In this document: positions 48,949 to 56,064 of the stretch, one piece after another
Layout: every line of letters starts with the position of its first letter
Numbering within the stretch: position 1 is the first letter of the stretch
Virus record (IMG/VR): IMGVR_UViG_3300036770_006434
Location: 124,001 to 188,000 of that record
Reading direction: 5' to 3' (one strand)
DNA: 64,000 nucleotides
Source: a virus
Translations under genes and position numbers: made by a program
Notes under the pieces: model-generated
Seen by the model: the letters and a program-made list of their open reading frames with translations, nothing else
The model's database searches: none
What the model was told of the DNA's origin: nothing

Positions 48949-49421
48949 ACGCTTTTTGCGTAAAACTGCAACGCCCAAAGCGGGCGCGGCTTCGTGTCGT
49001 CCGTTTTCGTGATCCGGGCTAGGGAAACGGGCGGGCATCCCGGGAACGCAACCAGCGCGGCGGTTTTCCCATTTTCGGGAATTTCACACGTTACCCCATG
49101 AAGGGCGCCCCATTGCGTTACCTGCTCCCGGGTCAAAAGGTGCGGAGACCCGGCCGGGCGCATCCCCGGCACTTCGTCCGGGGTTTCGGGAGGATAGGGG
49201 AGCCAACCGGCAACCGGCGAGCGTTCATCGGTCCGGCCGGTCAAGTCAACCCGTTTGCCCGAAGGCGTCGCGCAATAATGGCAACCCGTTTCCGGGTCAA
49301 CTGCAACCCGGGCGAGCTGGCGGGAACCGTCGGCGCGGACTAGGACTAGGAGAAGCCCGGCCGCGTTCGGAATGTCCGCGCGGGCGCGAAGGGCGGGAGC
49401 GGGGGAAGTGTTTTTATTCAT
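48945..49421 (-). CDS. 158-residue protein, unknown
   Basis: Starts MNKNTSPAPA from the ATG at 49421. It contains a beta-rich N-terminal domain with 'GCHYCATPSG', a Cys/His pair that may bind metal, a Pro-rich centre and a C-terminal beta region. Its stop overlaps the promoter of the next gene. A weak promoter with standard spacing lies upstream. No family was recognised. Confidence 0.75.
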   Translation of the reverse strand: MNKNTSPAPALRARADIPNAAGLLLVLVRADGSRQLARVAVDPETGCHYCATPSGKRVDLTGRTDERSPVAGWLPYPPETPDEVPGMRPAGSPHLLTREQVTQWGALHGVTCEIPENGKTAALVAFPGCPPVSLARITKTDDTKPRPLWALQFYAKSV

Positions 49422-49429
49422 CGGGGCCA

Positions 49430-49485
49430 AGGTTGCGCCCTTTCCATCCCGGGCACAAGTTTTTTCTCCTACGTAGTTCTACGTA
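49430..49485 (-). promoter_or_regulatory. Weak cassette promoter with TACGTA-type element
   Basis: TTGTGC (49453-49458), 17 bases, CAACCT (49430-49435), 8 bases, ATG. TACGTAGTTCTACGTA at 49470-49485 directly follows the TAA stop of the upstream gene. Confidence 0.55.
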
Positions 49486-49656
49486 TTACCCAAGGGCCAA
49501 CCCGGAGCCGATAATGGCGAACCCAAGCGCCAACCCAAGCAGGGCCGCGCAGACATAGGCCGCACCCCGGGACCGGCGCCAGACAGGGGGCCGGCGGGGC
49601 GGGACCGTCACCGGGACATAACAGAGGACGCGGGCAGGGCGTGGAAAGTGTGTCAT
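49486..49656 (-). CDS. 56-residue single-pass membrane protein
   Basis: From the ATG at 49656, 4 bases after the upstream stop. A basic, Pro-rich N-terminal half is followed by a C-terminal transmembrane helix (about 33-55, Ala/Leu/Gly/Ile). Its stop TAA abuts a TACGTA-type element. A small phage membrane protein of this kind could affect the host envelope, but no family was recognised. Confidence 0.6.
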   Translation of the reverse strand: MTHFPRPARVLCYVPVTVPPRRPPVWRRSRGAAYVCAALLGLALGFAIIGSGLALG

Positions 49657-49660
49657 GGCG

Positions 49661-49876
49661 CTAGGAAAGTTCAGCACGACGGCGGGCAATGGCTTCGTTG
49701 AACGTTTCCCCCGGGCGCGCCCAAATTAGGCCGGTTCCGCGTTGCTCACGGCAACCCCATGAACGTGCGTAAGCCGTATCGCGCCCGAAACTCTCGAAAA
49801 AGTGGTAATGCCAGCAAATTGCGCCGCGTTTGGTTTCGCGGATGACGGCTTGGCGGTGATAATATATCGAAGACAT
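49661..49876 (-). CDS. 71-residue protein, unknown
   Basis: From the ATG at 49876. The N-terminal half is Arg/His/Tyr/Trp-rich, the C-terminal half includes 'GETFNEAIARRRAEL', an amphipathic helix. It lacks the MKT start and own promoter, following the upstream stop by 31 bases. It is probably read on the same transcript as the upstream gene. No family was recognised. Confidence 0.65.
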   Translation of the reverse strand: MSSIYYHRQAVIRETKRGAICWHYHFFESFGRDTAYARSWGCREQRGTGLIWARPGETFNEAIARRRAELS

Positions 49877-49907
49877 TTTTACAAGTTTAGAGGTTGCGGG
49901 GTGCGAC

Positions 49908-50240
49908 TCAGGCCGTAAGGAGCAGGCATTGCACCGGGTCGCCGCCGTTGGCGCGGTCACAATCGGCGAGAAACGCGGACAGACCGGCGCGGAAATCGGC
50001 AGGCACTTCCTCAATGCTCGACACGAAGGGCGCCACCGGGGCCGGGACGAAATCGGCGGGGAGCAGGTCCGCCGGGTCAAGCGGAGCCGGGGCCGGGGAC
50101 TGTTTGGCAACCCAAACGCGCGGCATGACGGGAGCGGACGGGGCGGGGAAAATCCCGGCGGCGGCAAGGGCGGCACAAGACGCGGCGCGGCGGGAGAGAA
50201 CACGGGAGCGAATCAGGGCGAGACGGGTGGCGGATTTCAT
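49908..50240 (-). CDS. 110-residue Ala/Pro-rich protein
   Basis: Starts MKSATRLA. Residues 15-35 are Ala-rich and could form a signal or membrane-proximal helix; Ala/Pro/Val linkers follow and then an acidic helix ('EEVPADFRAGLSAFLADCD'). The transcript probably starts about 73 bases upstream at a cassette promoter whose own start codon position is TTC, so this gene, unlike most neighbours, should have a leader. Confidence 0.65.
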   Translation of the reverse strand: MKSATRLALIRSRVLSRRAASCAALAAAGIFPAPSAPVMPRVWVAKQSPAPAPLDPADLLPADFVPAPVAPFVSSIEEVPADFRAGLSAFLADCDRANGGDPVQCLLLTA

Positions 50241-50321
50241 CGTATAACGGGAACAGACTAGCGGTTTTCGGTTTTTGGCGTCCGGGGTGACGTTGTGCCT
50301 TCCCAGACTTGAACGGGGCAG

Positions 50322-50388
50322 AGGTTGTGGGCGGGTTGGCGGGAAGTCAAGCGGTTTTCCTGACTATTTTCCTACGTAGTTTTACGTA
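50322..50388 (-). promoter_or_regulatory. Cassette promoter lacking an adjacent start, with TACGTA element
   Basis: TTGACT (50345-50350), 17 bases, CAACCT (50322-50327), then CTGCCCCG and TTC where ATG would stand. TACGTAGTTTTACGTA (50373-50388) contains the TAA stop of the upstream gene. Confidence 0.55.
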
Positions 50389-50666
50389 GTCGGCGAACTC
50401 TTTTTGATCCACTTCCGCACCGTCATATCCCAAAGGAAGCCGGCCGCAAGGCGCTCCGCTTCCCGGACACTTTGGCAGTGCGGGTTGCCGTTCCCGCCGC
50501 GTTTCGCTAGGTATTCCGCCCCGCGTTTCGTGCGGAACGGGCCAACCGCACAAGTGAATTGCGGGCATGTTTCGGCGGTAGGTTCGCCAGTGTGACGGAA
50601 TACGGTGCGGGCGTTGCCTTTTACGCCTACCCAAAGGCGGCGCGTTTGTTTCGTTTCTTTTTTCAT
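50382..50666 (-). CDS. 94-residue basic protein
   Basis: Starts MKKETKQTRR. It is Lys/Arg-rich with 'FTCAVGPFRTKRGAEYLAKRG', a pattern like small beta-alpha domains that precede a helix. Promoter and ATG follow the leaderless rule. The stop lies inside a TACGTA element. No family was recognised. Confidence 0.75.
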   Translation of the reverse strand: MKKETKQTRRLWVGVKGNARTVFRHTGEPTAETCPQFTCAVGPFRTKRGAEYLAKRGGNGNPHCQSVREAERLAAGFLWDMTVRKWIKKSSPTT

Positions 50667-50674
50667 CGGAGCAC

Positions 50675-50731
50675 AGTATCGGAAAAATTCCCGCGCTTGT
50701 CACGCTTTTTCTCCTAGGGTCTATTCCCTAG
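50675..50731 (-). promoter_or_regulatory. Cassette module: stop palindrome plus promoter
   Basis: Palindrome CTAGGG-AATAGA-CCCTAG (50714-50731), then GTGACA (50698-50703), 17 bases, GATACT (50675-50680), 8 bases, ATG. Confidence 0.8.
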
Positions 50732-50805
50732 TCATCCCGCAAATCGTTTTCAGTAGCCAAAAGGATGCCCAAAACAAGGCAAATCAGGAGAACGGCGGCA
50801 GCCAT
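50728..50805 (-). CDS. 25-residue hydrophobic peptide
   Basis: A short ORF (start at 50805, 21 bases after the upstream stop) coding an N-terminal membrane helix of about 18 Ala/Val/Leu/Ile residues and a charged tail 'ENDLRDD'. Its TAG stop is the first codon of the stop palindrome, so it uses the standard cassette ending. Micropeptides of this type can dock on host membrane proteins. Expression is unproven. Confidence 0.5.
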   Translation of the reverse strand: MAAAVLLICLVLGILLATENDLRDD

Positions 50806-50826
50806 AAATTGCGAGGGTTTAAGGGT

Positions 50827-51501
50827 TTACGCGTTAGCATAGGCGGGGGACTTTAGGAAAGCAATCAGCGCGAGAGCTTGCGCCCGGGTTGCATCAACCT
50901 CGATCCGCACGCTGTCCCCGCCGCGAACGTCAAGCGACGCAAGGGCATAGCGCCCGCCCTCTTCCCCGTGCTTCGGATTCAACAGGCAAAAGGATTTGCG
51001 CGTGCCGCCCCGATGGTGATCCTTTTCAATCTCGCGCCCGCAGGCGGCGGCAATCTCCCCGGCGGTCTTTTCGTGAGCGTTCGCCGCGTTTGTGTCGCGC
51101 TCAATTTGCGCGTTCGCCATAGCAAACACCGTTTCCGCTTCCGGGAGCAGGCGCCGGGCAATGTCCGCGGCAATAATGGCGGGCGCTTTTGTTTCCGCTG
51201 CGGTGATTTCCGGGTCTTTCACACCGCCATAGTTCGGGCTCTCAGAGTAGAGCCGCACATAGTTCCCGGCGTTGCGCGGGCGATTGAACTGAACCCGGAC
51301 CCGGCCCTTGGCTGCCCATCCCCCGGAAGAACCGGCGAGGAACAGTTGCAGACCGTCGGAACGGGTCAAATACTGGTTGCCGTTGCGTTCGGTGGCGTCG
51401 GGGTGAACCGGGCGGGCGTTCCAAGTGCCGGGCAGAGCGGCGGCGATTTCAGCGGCGAGAGCCGCAAGGGAAACGGGGGCGGGTGTGTTTGTGTTATTCA
51501 T
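50827..51501 (-). CDS. 224-residue protein, unknown
   Basis: Starts MNNTNTPAPVS, a typical Asn/Thr N-terminus, followed by an Ala-rich helix. It has a beta-rich, Trp/Gly-containing central domain ('GLQLFLAGSSGGW'), a long helix with many Ala/Glu and a C-terminal 'DVRGGDSVRIEVDATRAQAL' segment. One of the larger proteins of the block. Its promoter is an ideal match. No enzyme motif was recognised. Confidence 0.8.
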   Translation of the reverse strand: MNNTNTPAPVSLAALAAEIAAALPGTWNARPVHPDATERNGNQYLTRSDGLQLFLAGSSGGWAAKGRVRVQFNRPRNAGNYVRLYSESPNYGGVKDPEITAAETKAPAIIAADIARRLLPEAETVFAMANAQIERDTNAANAHEKTAGEIAAACGREIEKDHHRGGTRKSFCLLNPKHGEEGGRYALASLDVRGGDSVRIEVDATRAQALALIAFLKSPAYANA

Positions 51502-51509
51502 CGGCGGAC

Positions 51510-51538
51510 AGTATGCGCGCGGGTTGCGGGTATGTCAA
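51510..51538 (-). promoter_or_regulatory. Cassette promoter (TTGACA-17-CATACT-8-ATG)
   Basis: TTGACA at 51533-51538, CATACT at 51510-51515, then GTCCGCCG and ATG. An AGGAAAACACCCTA element at 51567-51580 lies upstream in the orientation opposite to the other copies. Confidence 0.88.
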
Positions 51539-51580
51539 CAGGAGAAATGGGTTTTGCGTCAATATGAGGAAAACACCCTA

Positions 51581-51970
51581 TCAAAAACGCAATTCCTTCA
51601 TTAAAGCAATTTCCTTTACGGTAAAAAACGCCTTAGCGGCGCGGTTTAAGGGAACCGTTTTACCGGCCTCTTCAATCAGTTTTTCGTCAACCGTTTCCCC
51701 CTCGTCCTCCATTTTTGCGACATATTGCGGCACAGATTGTGCCCCGGTGCAATGGCAACACATTTGCCCCATAAAATCGGCGGCGGATCGGCAGGACCGC
51801 ATAAACCCGGAGAACTCCGCGCCGTTTTGGCGGCGAAACACTCCGCGCCATGTGGCGGACTTGCCCGGTTCAATTGTCAAAACTAGGGAAAGCCCGGTCT
51901 CGGCGAGAAAATATGCAACGTCCGACTCAGGGTGCGGGGTGACAGTGTCTAATATGTTGGAATTTTTCAT
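51581..51970 (-). CDS. 129-residue protein with a Cys/His motif
   Basis: Starts MKNSN. A central 'CRSAADFMGQMCCHCTGA' segment holds four cysteines and a histidine and may bind zinc. The C-terminal half is helical and acidic then basic. The promoter has the TACT-type second box but a poor first box. No family was recognised. Confidence 0.75.
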   Translation of the reverse strand: MKNSNILDTVTPHPESDVAYFLAETGLSLVLTIEPGKSATWRGVFRRQNGAEFSGFMRSCRSAADFMGQMCCHCTGAQSVPQYVAKMEDEGETVDEKLIEEAGKTVPLNRAAKAFFTVKEIALMKELRF

Positions 51971-51978
51971 CGGCGGAC

Positions 51979-52035
51979 AGTATGGGCAAAAGCCGGGGGA
52001 AAGGGAAGAAAAATGTGCTAGGGTGTATTCCCTAG
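51979..52035 (-). promoter_or_regulatory. Cassette module: stop palindrome plus promoter
   Basis: Palindrome CTAGGG-AATACA-CCCTAG (52018-52035), weak TTCCCT (52002-52007), 17 bases, CATACT (51979-51984), GTCCGCCG, ATG. Confidence 0.7.
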
Positions 52036-52036
52036 G

Positions 52037-52399
52037 TCAAACCGTTTTGCGTAGCCCTACGCCGAAGAATTGCACGAATTTGCGCAACTCCTCACCATAA
52101 AGGGAGCTGGCGGGCGATACCTGAAACCCCGGGCCGGTTTTCCGCGCGCAACAGATGCAACCGAATTTTCCGTTGTCCGCGTCGTTTTCCAATTCCATGC
52201 CGCGCAACAGTTTATGCGCAACCGATGCGGGGAACGTCTCACGGGCGGCAACGGGCAAACCGTTTTTGCCAATCCATCCGGCGTCAACTACCCACTCGGC
52301 GGGCGCTCCGGGTTCATCGGCAATCATGCCGGAAAAACAGATGCGGACAGGCACGCGGGAAGTCGCGAAACGGGCGGCGGTTTTGTGTTTTGATTTCAT
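52037..52399 (-). CDS. 120-residue protein, unknown
   Basis: Starts MKSKHKTA with a basic N-terminus. It contains 'WVVDAGWIGKNGLPV', a 'GCICCARKTG' cysteine group and a C-terminal aromatic-basic end. The stop TGA immediately precedes the palindrome. No family was recognised. Confidence 0.75.
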   Translation of the reverse strand: MKSKHKTAARFATSRVPVRICFSGMIADEPGAPAEWVVDAGWIGKNGLPVAARETFPASVAHKLLRGMELENDADNGKFGCICCARKTGPGFQVSPASSLYGEELRKFVQFFGVGLRKTV

Positions 52400-52407
52400 C
52401 GGGCGGC

Positions 52408-52463
52408 ATTATGCGAGCGCGCGAACGGAAAAACAAGGTTTATTTTCTAGGGTCTTTCCCCTA
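52408..52463 (-). promoter_or_regulatory. Cassette module: stop palindrome plus promoter
   Basis: Element TAGGGGAAAGACCCTAG (52447-52463), TTGTTT (52431-52436), 17 bases, CATAAT (52408-52413), 8 bases, ATG. Confidence 0.78.
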
Positions 52464-52751
52464 TCCGGTAACGGGCAGAGCGTGAAACGTCATGCCTACC
52501 CGCTCACAATCCCGGCGGAAACGGCGCTGCCAGTAAACGGAAAGGGGTTTTGCCGCATCCAACGCCCGCATGGCGTCAATCTGCGCGTCATAGCGCAAAA
52601 CGCCTTCCGGTTTCGTCGTATACCCCCAATCCTTCCCCATTTCGCCGGGCAATTGCGACACATAAAGCGGCGCGCGGTGCGGCTGTTTGGGGTGCGTGCA
52701 ATAGCAGATTGCGGAGCCGGGAGCGGGGGAGGTGACAGGTTTTGATTTCAT
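52461..52751 (-). CDS. 96-residue protein, unknown
   Basis: Starts MKSKPVTSPAPGS. It contains a Cys-Tyr-Cys-Thr-His group near residue 17, 'GKDWGYTTKPEG' and an Ala/Asp-rich helix followed by 'WQRRFRRDCERVGM'. Its TAG stop is the first codon of the palindrome. No family was recognised. Confidence 0.75.
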   Translation of the reverse strand: MKSKPVTSPAPGSAICYCTHPKQPHRAPLYVSQLPGEMGKDWGYTTKPEGVLRYDAQIDAMRALDAAKPLSVYWQRRFRRDCERVGMTFHALPVTG

Positions 52752-52759
52752 CGGCGGAC

Positions 52760-52831
52760 AGTTTACGCGCTTTCAGGACCTTTTCCTAGTCGGGAAAACT
52801 ACCCATTTTCCGTCTAGGGTGTTCCCCCTAG
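52760..52831 (-). promoter_or_regulatory. Cassette module: stop palindrome plus promoter
   Basis: Palindrome CTAGGGGGAACACCCTAG (52814-52831) and second box TAAACT (52760-52765) with GTCCGCCG before the ATG. No good first box is visible at the normal spacing. Confidence 0.6.
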
Positions 52832-52832
52832 T

Positions 52833-52868
52833 TGCCCGGCCGCGCGGGGTTGAAGTCCGGCGGCCGGG
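52833..52868. other. Strong GC-rich inverted repeat
   Basis: GCCCGGCCG pairs perfectly with CGGCCGGGC across an 18-base loop. No T run follows on either strand. It lies between a terminator and a stop palindrome. Confidence 0.6.
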
Positions 52869-52877
52869 CCTAGGATG

Positions 52878-52916
52878 AAAACCCCGGGGGATTTATGGAA
52901 AAGGGCTCCCCGGGTT
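52878..52916 (-). terminator. Probable Rho-independent terminator
   Basis: On the - strand AACCCGGGGA pairs with TCCCCCGGGGTT (one bulge) and TTTT follows. It lies 31 bases after the stop of the 52947-53420 gene. Confidence 0.65.
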
Positions 52917-52946
52917 GGCCCAAGTGTAAAAAGGGACGCGGGCCGG

Positions 52947-53420
52947 TTAGCTGATTTCCGACAGTTCCGCGCGCTCCGTCTCTGTGAAGAACGCCCGCAG
53001 GCGCTTTCCGAAGGCGGCGCACCGCTTGAAAGTCGCCAACGCTTTGCGGCTGTCCTCTTCGTAACCGAACTCCCCGCAGAAGTCGGCGAACGTGTCCGGG
53101 CAATTCACATCCCCGGAGATGCACGCTAGCGCATCGTAAGACGTGGGGGTTTCACCCTTTTCCTTCGCGCTGATACTGTCCCAAAAGGAGAACGAAAGGG
53201 CGCGGACGTTTACCGGATTCACGCCGCCCGGGCGGACCTTGCGGGAGAGCTTGACCCGGTATTTGATCCCGTGCGCACCGTCTTTTGCCCAAGCCGGGGG
53301 CGTTTGCGCTTTCGCGGGCTTCGCGGCGAACGTGATTCCGTTCCGGGCGAGGAAGTCAAGCGCCGTTTGCTCATAGGAGGAAACCGGCGCGGGGGAGGTG
53401 TTTTGCGTGTTTGTTTTCAT
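52947..53420 (-). CDS. 157-residue protein, unknown
   Basis: Starts MKTNTQNTSPAPVSS, the fullest form of the shared N-terminus. A helical region with 'EQTALDFLARNGI' follows, then a beta domain ('IKYRVKLSRKVRPGG') and a Cys/Phe-rich acidic helical C-terminus ('FADFCGEFGYEEDSRKA'). The last part resembles phage proteins of about this size that carry an N-terminal 'FLxxxxI' helix, but no family could be named. A terminator follows. Confidence 0.78.
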   Translation of the reverse strand: MKTNTQNTSPAPVSSYEQTALDFLARNGITFAAKPAKAQTPPAWAKDGAHGIKYRVKLSRKVRPGGVNPVNVRALSFSFWDSISAKEKGETPTSYDALACISGDVNCPDTFADFCGEFGYEEDSRKALATFKRCAAFGKRLRAFFTETERAELSEIS

Positions 53421-53428
53421 CGGCTAAA

Positions 53429-53473
53429 AGATAGCAGAGGACCGGGAAGGAAAGCAATACGTAGTTATACGTA
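53429..53473 (-). promoter_or_regulatory. Cassette promoter with TACGTA-type element
   Basis: TTGCTT (53452-53457), 17 bases, CTATCT (53429-53434), 8 bases, ATG. TACGTAGTTATACGTA at 53458-53473 touches the first box. Confidence 0.65.
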
Positions 53474-53474
53474 G

Positions 53475-53699
53475 TCAGAGGACCGGCGCGCTAACCGTCA
53501 CACGCTTGTAACGCGTCCCGTTCGGCATCCGGGAGAGCGGCGGCAATCCGTCATGCGCGCGGGCGCTGTTGTAGTCGGCAAGGGCGTTTTGCCGGTAGGT
53601 TTCACCGTAGGAGGCGGAACAGTTGCCGGAATAGCTACCAACGTGCCGAGTAGGCGGGACGGTGAAGCGGTAGGAGGCGCGGGGGGTGTTGTTTTTCAT
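53475..53699 (-). CDS. 74-residue protein, unknown
   Basis: Starts MKNNTPRAS and is Arg/Tyr/Ser-rich, with 'SCSASYGETYRQNALADYN'-like aromatic-polar sequence and a C-terminal 'RYKRVTVSAPVL'. It is small, basic and without hydrophobic segments. Perfect promoter spacing supports expression. No family was recognised. Confidence 0.75.
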   Translation of the reverse strand: MKNNTPRASYRFTVPPTRHVGSYSGNCSASYGETYRQNALADYNSARAHDGLPPLSRMPNGTRYKRVTVSAPVL

Positions 53700-53707
53700 C
53701 GTCGGAC

Positions 53708-53765
53708 AGTATGCCGGAGGGTTTTCCGTTTGTCACGCTTTTTCCGTCTAGGGTCTATTCCCTAG
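53708..53765 (-). promoter_or_regulatory. Cassette module: stop palindrome plus promoter
   Basis: Palindrome CTAGGG-AATAGA-CCCTAG (53748-53765), GTGACA (53731-53736), 17 bases, CATACT (53708-53713), GTCCGACG, ATG. Confidence 0.85.
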
Positions 53766-54145
53766 ACCCGGACCCGCAATGCCCTTTCCGCGCGGGCATA
53801 GTCGTATACCGTTGGCACGCCTTCCCGGCCGTCAAGCCGGGCGGATGTGAGTCTAGCGGGGATTTCCCGGACGATGGCGGACAGTTCGGCGACCTGTTCC
53901 AAAAGGGCGGCGTTTTGGCGGCGAAGTTCCTCAATGTGCGCGAGGTGAACGGATTCCGGGTCATAACAGCCGCCCTTTTCCCGGCTCCGCGCGTCCTCTG
54001 CCGCGAGTCCGGCGAGGTGTTCGGCGATTTCCGTTGGCATTTGCAGGGAGTGCAACCCCGACGGGCCTTTCCCGTCCTGCCACTGGAACAGGGAGTGCCC
54101 GGGCATTGAGGTTGGGGCGACGGCGAAAATGGGCGGGTTCTTCAT
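53762..54145 (-). CDS. 127-residue protein, partial paralogue of 63534-63758
   Basis: Starts MKNPPIFA. The segment 'EIAEHLAGLAAEDARSRE' matches 'EVAEYIAGLAAENARLRA' in the last gene of the window, so the two share a module. A coiled-coil 'IEELRRQNAALLEQVAELS' follows, and the C-terminus is basic ('ARAERALRVRV'). The TAG stop begins the palindrome. The function is unknown. Confidence 0.75.
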   Translation of the reverse strand: MKNPPIFAVAPTSMPGHSLFQWQDGKGPSGLHSLQMPTEIAEHLAGLAAEDARSREKGGCYDPESVHLAHIEELRRQNAALLEQVAELSAIVREIPARLTSARLDGREGVPTVYDYARAERALRVRV

Positions 54146-54154
54146 AATGTGTAA

Positions 54155-54210
54155 AGGATGCCAAAACGCGGCTTGCTTGTCACGTCTTTTCGCCTAGGGT
54201 CTATTCCCTA
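54155..54210 (-). promoter_or_regulatory. Cassette module: stop palindrome plus promoter
   Basis: Element TAGGGAATAGACCCTAG (54194-54210), GTGACA (54178-54183), 17 bases, CATCCT (54155-54160), 9 bases, ATG. Confidence 0.8.
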
Positions 54211-54374
54211 CCTTTCCGGTTAAAGTGTTCCCGTGCATCCCGGCGGGCGGTCCGCAGGTTGGCGGCATCGGTTGTAAACTGTCCTAGCCCACGGGAATAG
54301 CAGGTGAACACGGCCATGCCGTAGGCGTTGCGCCCGTGATAGGTGATTTCAGAGTGTTTGACTTTGGTTTTCAT
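54201..54374 (-). CDS. 57-residue protein (short, easily missed)
   Basis: ATG at 54374 opens MKTKVKHSEITYHG and runs to the TAG that lies in the middle of the palindrome (54201-54203). The sequence has a beta-hairpin-like 'GMAVFTCYSRGLGQFTT' and a helical Arg-rich end. Only 13 bases separate it from the upstream stop, so it is probably on the upstream transcript. The shared N-terminus and cassette ending strongly support it. Confidence 0.7.
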   Translation of the reverse strand: MKTKVKHSEITYHGRNAYGMAVFTCYSRGLGQFTTDAANLRTARRDAREHFNRKGRE

Positions 54375-54387
54375 CGGTCAAAACGTT

Positions 54388-54741
54388 TCAGGATTGCGCT
54401 CGGTTTTTCAACCAAAAACCCGCTTGCAGGGCAATTTCGCCGGCATCCATTTTGCGCAATTGCCGCAGGAAAAGGACGGCGGAACGTATTTGCCGGTAGC
54501 GCCAAGCGGCCCGCGCCGCGTGTTCCGTGTCGAATCGGCTCCCGTAATAGGTCCCGCTTTTCGTGTCATAGTAAACGAATCCGCGCTCCTCAATGCGCGA
54601 CGGCCAAGGGATTGAACCATAAGGGGAAAACTCGAATCCGTCAGACAGGCGGACGGCAACCCGTGCCGGGGAGATTTCCGGGCAAGGGCGCACAGTGGCG
54701 AGCGCAATCATCTTTTCAAGTGTGGGCGTTTTCGTTTTCAT
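54388..54741 (-). CDS. 117-residue protein, unknown
   Basis: Starts MKTKTPTLEKM. It has a beta-rich domain with aromatic 'RGFVYYDTKSGTYYGSRFDTE' and an Ala/Arg-rich helical C-terminus ('HAARAAWRYRQIRSAVL'). A strong promoter (TTGACA/CATAAT) drives it. No family was recognised. Confidence 0.78.
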   Translation of the reverse strand: MKTKTPTLEKMIALATVRPCPEISPARVAVRLSDGFEFSPYGSIPWPSRIEERGFVYYDTKSGTYYGSRFDTEHAARAAWRYRQIRSAVLFLRQLRKMDAGEIALQAGFWLKNRAQS

Positions 54742-54749
54742 CGTCGCAC

Positions 54750-54793
54750 ATTATGCACCCTTCCCCGGGTTCTGTCAACTAGGGGATTCCCCT
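54750..54793 (-). promoter_or_regulatory. Cassette module: stop palindrome plus promoter
   Basis: Palindrome AGGGG-AAT-CCCCT (54781-54793), TTGACA (54773-54778), 17 bases, CATAAT (54750-54755), 8 bases, ATG. Confidence 0.85.
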
Positions 54794-54802
54794 CATTTTC
54801 CC

Positions 54803-56056
54803 TTATTTTGCGGCAAATCCGGCAAGCACGGATTCAACCGCTGCCAGCCCGGCAACCTTATTCCCGCGAAAGGGTTGAGAGGCGGAAATCGCGGCGTGCG
54901 CTTGGGCGCGGGTCAACCCCCGGGCGCGGAAATCCTTTCCAGTTGCGCAATAGAGAGCGAACGTCTGGCGAGGGCTTGCCGGCTCCTCCCCGTTCTCCGG
55001 GGCCGGGACGGTGACGGGCGCGGAAACAGCGCGGACAGGGGCGGCGGCAGCCTTCACGGGCTCCCCGAAAACGCGCCCCGCCTTCGCTTGCTCCTCGAAT
55101 TTCGCGACGCGTGCGGGCTCCAGACGCTTGAATTGCCCGCCGTCAACGTTGTAACAGAGGGAGCCGCCGCGTTTCTTCACGGTGATTTTGCGGGGCTTAA
55201 ACGTGCCCGGAGCCGTCTCCGTTTCCATGCTGCAAAGGTAAAGCGTGAATTCCCCTCCATCCCGTAACGGAGCCGTTTCCAACCGTTGCGCGGCCGGGAG
55301 GGTCGCCAGAAAAGCGGCGAAACGCACCTTGCGCGCCTCTTCCTCTGCGGCGTTTTTGATCCGGCGCTCCTCGCATTCCGCGCGCCAAGCGTCGTCTTTC
55401 CGGTCCTGTTCCTCTTTCGCGGCCCGCTCCAAGGTCGCCAGCGTTTCGGGGCTTCCCACGTCGGGGAACACGGTTGCGATGAACGCCCAAAGGTCCGCCG
55501 CAGGGATCGCGCCAATATGCATGGATACCCCGTAGCCTAGCCCATACGCGAGGGCAAACGCCCCGGCGGACCCATAGAACAGGGACACGGGAAGGGCGCG
55601 GAGCGTGTCAATGGTTTTCTGTTTTTGCGCCGCGCGGTCCTCCTCCTTGTAAACGGTGAAGTAGCGGACAAGCTCGAAGCCGGAAGAGTTTTTGTGCGCA
55701 ACCCATCCCGCCGCCGACACTTTGGCAATACGGGAAAGCAGAGCCTTTTTCTCCGCGTCAATGGCCGAAAACTTGACTCCCACGGAGCCGTTGCCGTTCT
55801 GGAAAACGGCTTTGTAACCTCCGGGGCGCGCGGCGGGATTGAAAGCGGGGAGCTTCCCGTGTATCGTTACCTGCGTGCTATACAGAAGGGCCGGGACGTT
55901 GAGGGTTTCGAGCCGTTCAAGCGTCACCCCGTTTTCCAGTTCTTCGGCCGTGATTTCGGCAACCGTGTTCGGCGCCACGTTGGAAACGCGCCGCGCTTTG
56001 TCGTCCCGGCGGCAATCCATCGTTTCCAGTTTTTCCGTCAAGGTGTATGTGTTCAT
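54803..56056 (-). CDS. 417-residue protein, largest of the small-gene block
   Basis: Starts MNTYTLTEKL. It has an N-terminal beta region, a central Ala/Gly-rich hydrophobic stretch (about 180-210) that might be membrane-associated, a long Glu/Arg/Lys helix (about 220-260) and a C-terminal Ala/Pro/Val linker with a final helical domain ('GLTRAQAHAAISASQ'). The start at 56056 follows the promoter geometry. Domain linkage through low-complexity Ala/Pro is unusual for the block. The function is unknown. Confidence 0.75.
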   Translation of the reverse strand: MNTYTLTEKLETMDCRRDDKARRVSNVAPNTVAEITAEELENGVTLERLETLNVPALLYSTQVTIHGKLPAFNPAARPGGYKAVFQNGNGSVGVKFSAIDAEKKALLSRIAKVSAAGWVAHKNSSGFELVRYFTVYKEEDRAAQKQKTIDTLRALPVSLFYGSAGAFALAYGLGYGVSMHIGAIPAADLWAFIATVFPDVGSPETLATLERAAKEEQDRKDDAWRAECEERRIKNAAEEEARKVRFAAFLATLPAAQRLETAPLRDGGEFTLYLCSMETETAPGTFKPRKITVKKRGGSLCYNVDGGQFKRLEPARVAKFEEQAKAGRVFGEPVKAAAAPVRAVSAPVTVPAPENGEEPASPRQTFALYCATGKDFRARGLTRAQAHAAISASQPFRGNKVAGLAAVESVLAGFAAK

Positions 56057-56064
56057 CGGGGAAC

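Noticed and set aside
52875-53129. 84-codon + strand open frame starting MKT
   Set aside because: It is antisense to a well-supported gene and its start lies in a terminator hairpin; the MKT match is probably chance.
50714-54210. Stop palindromes as ordinary Rho-independent terminators
   Set aside because: No T run follows the stem on the transcribed strand in the copies examined; A-rich sequence follows instead.
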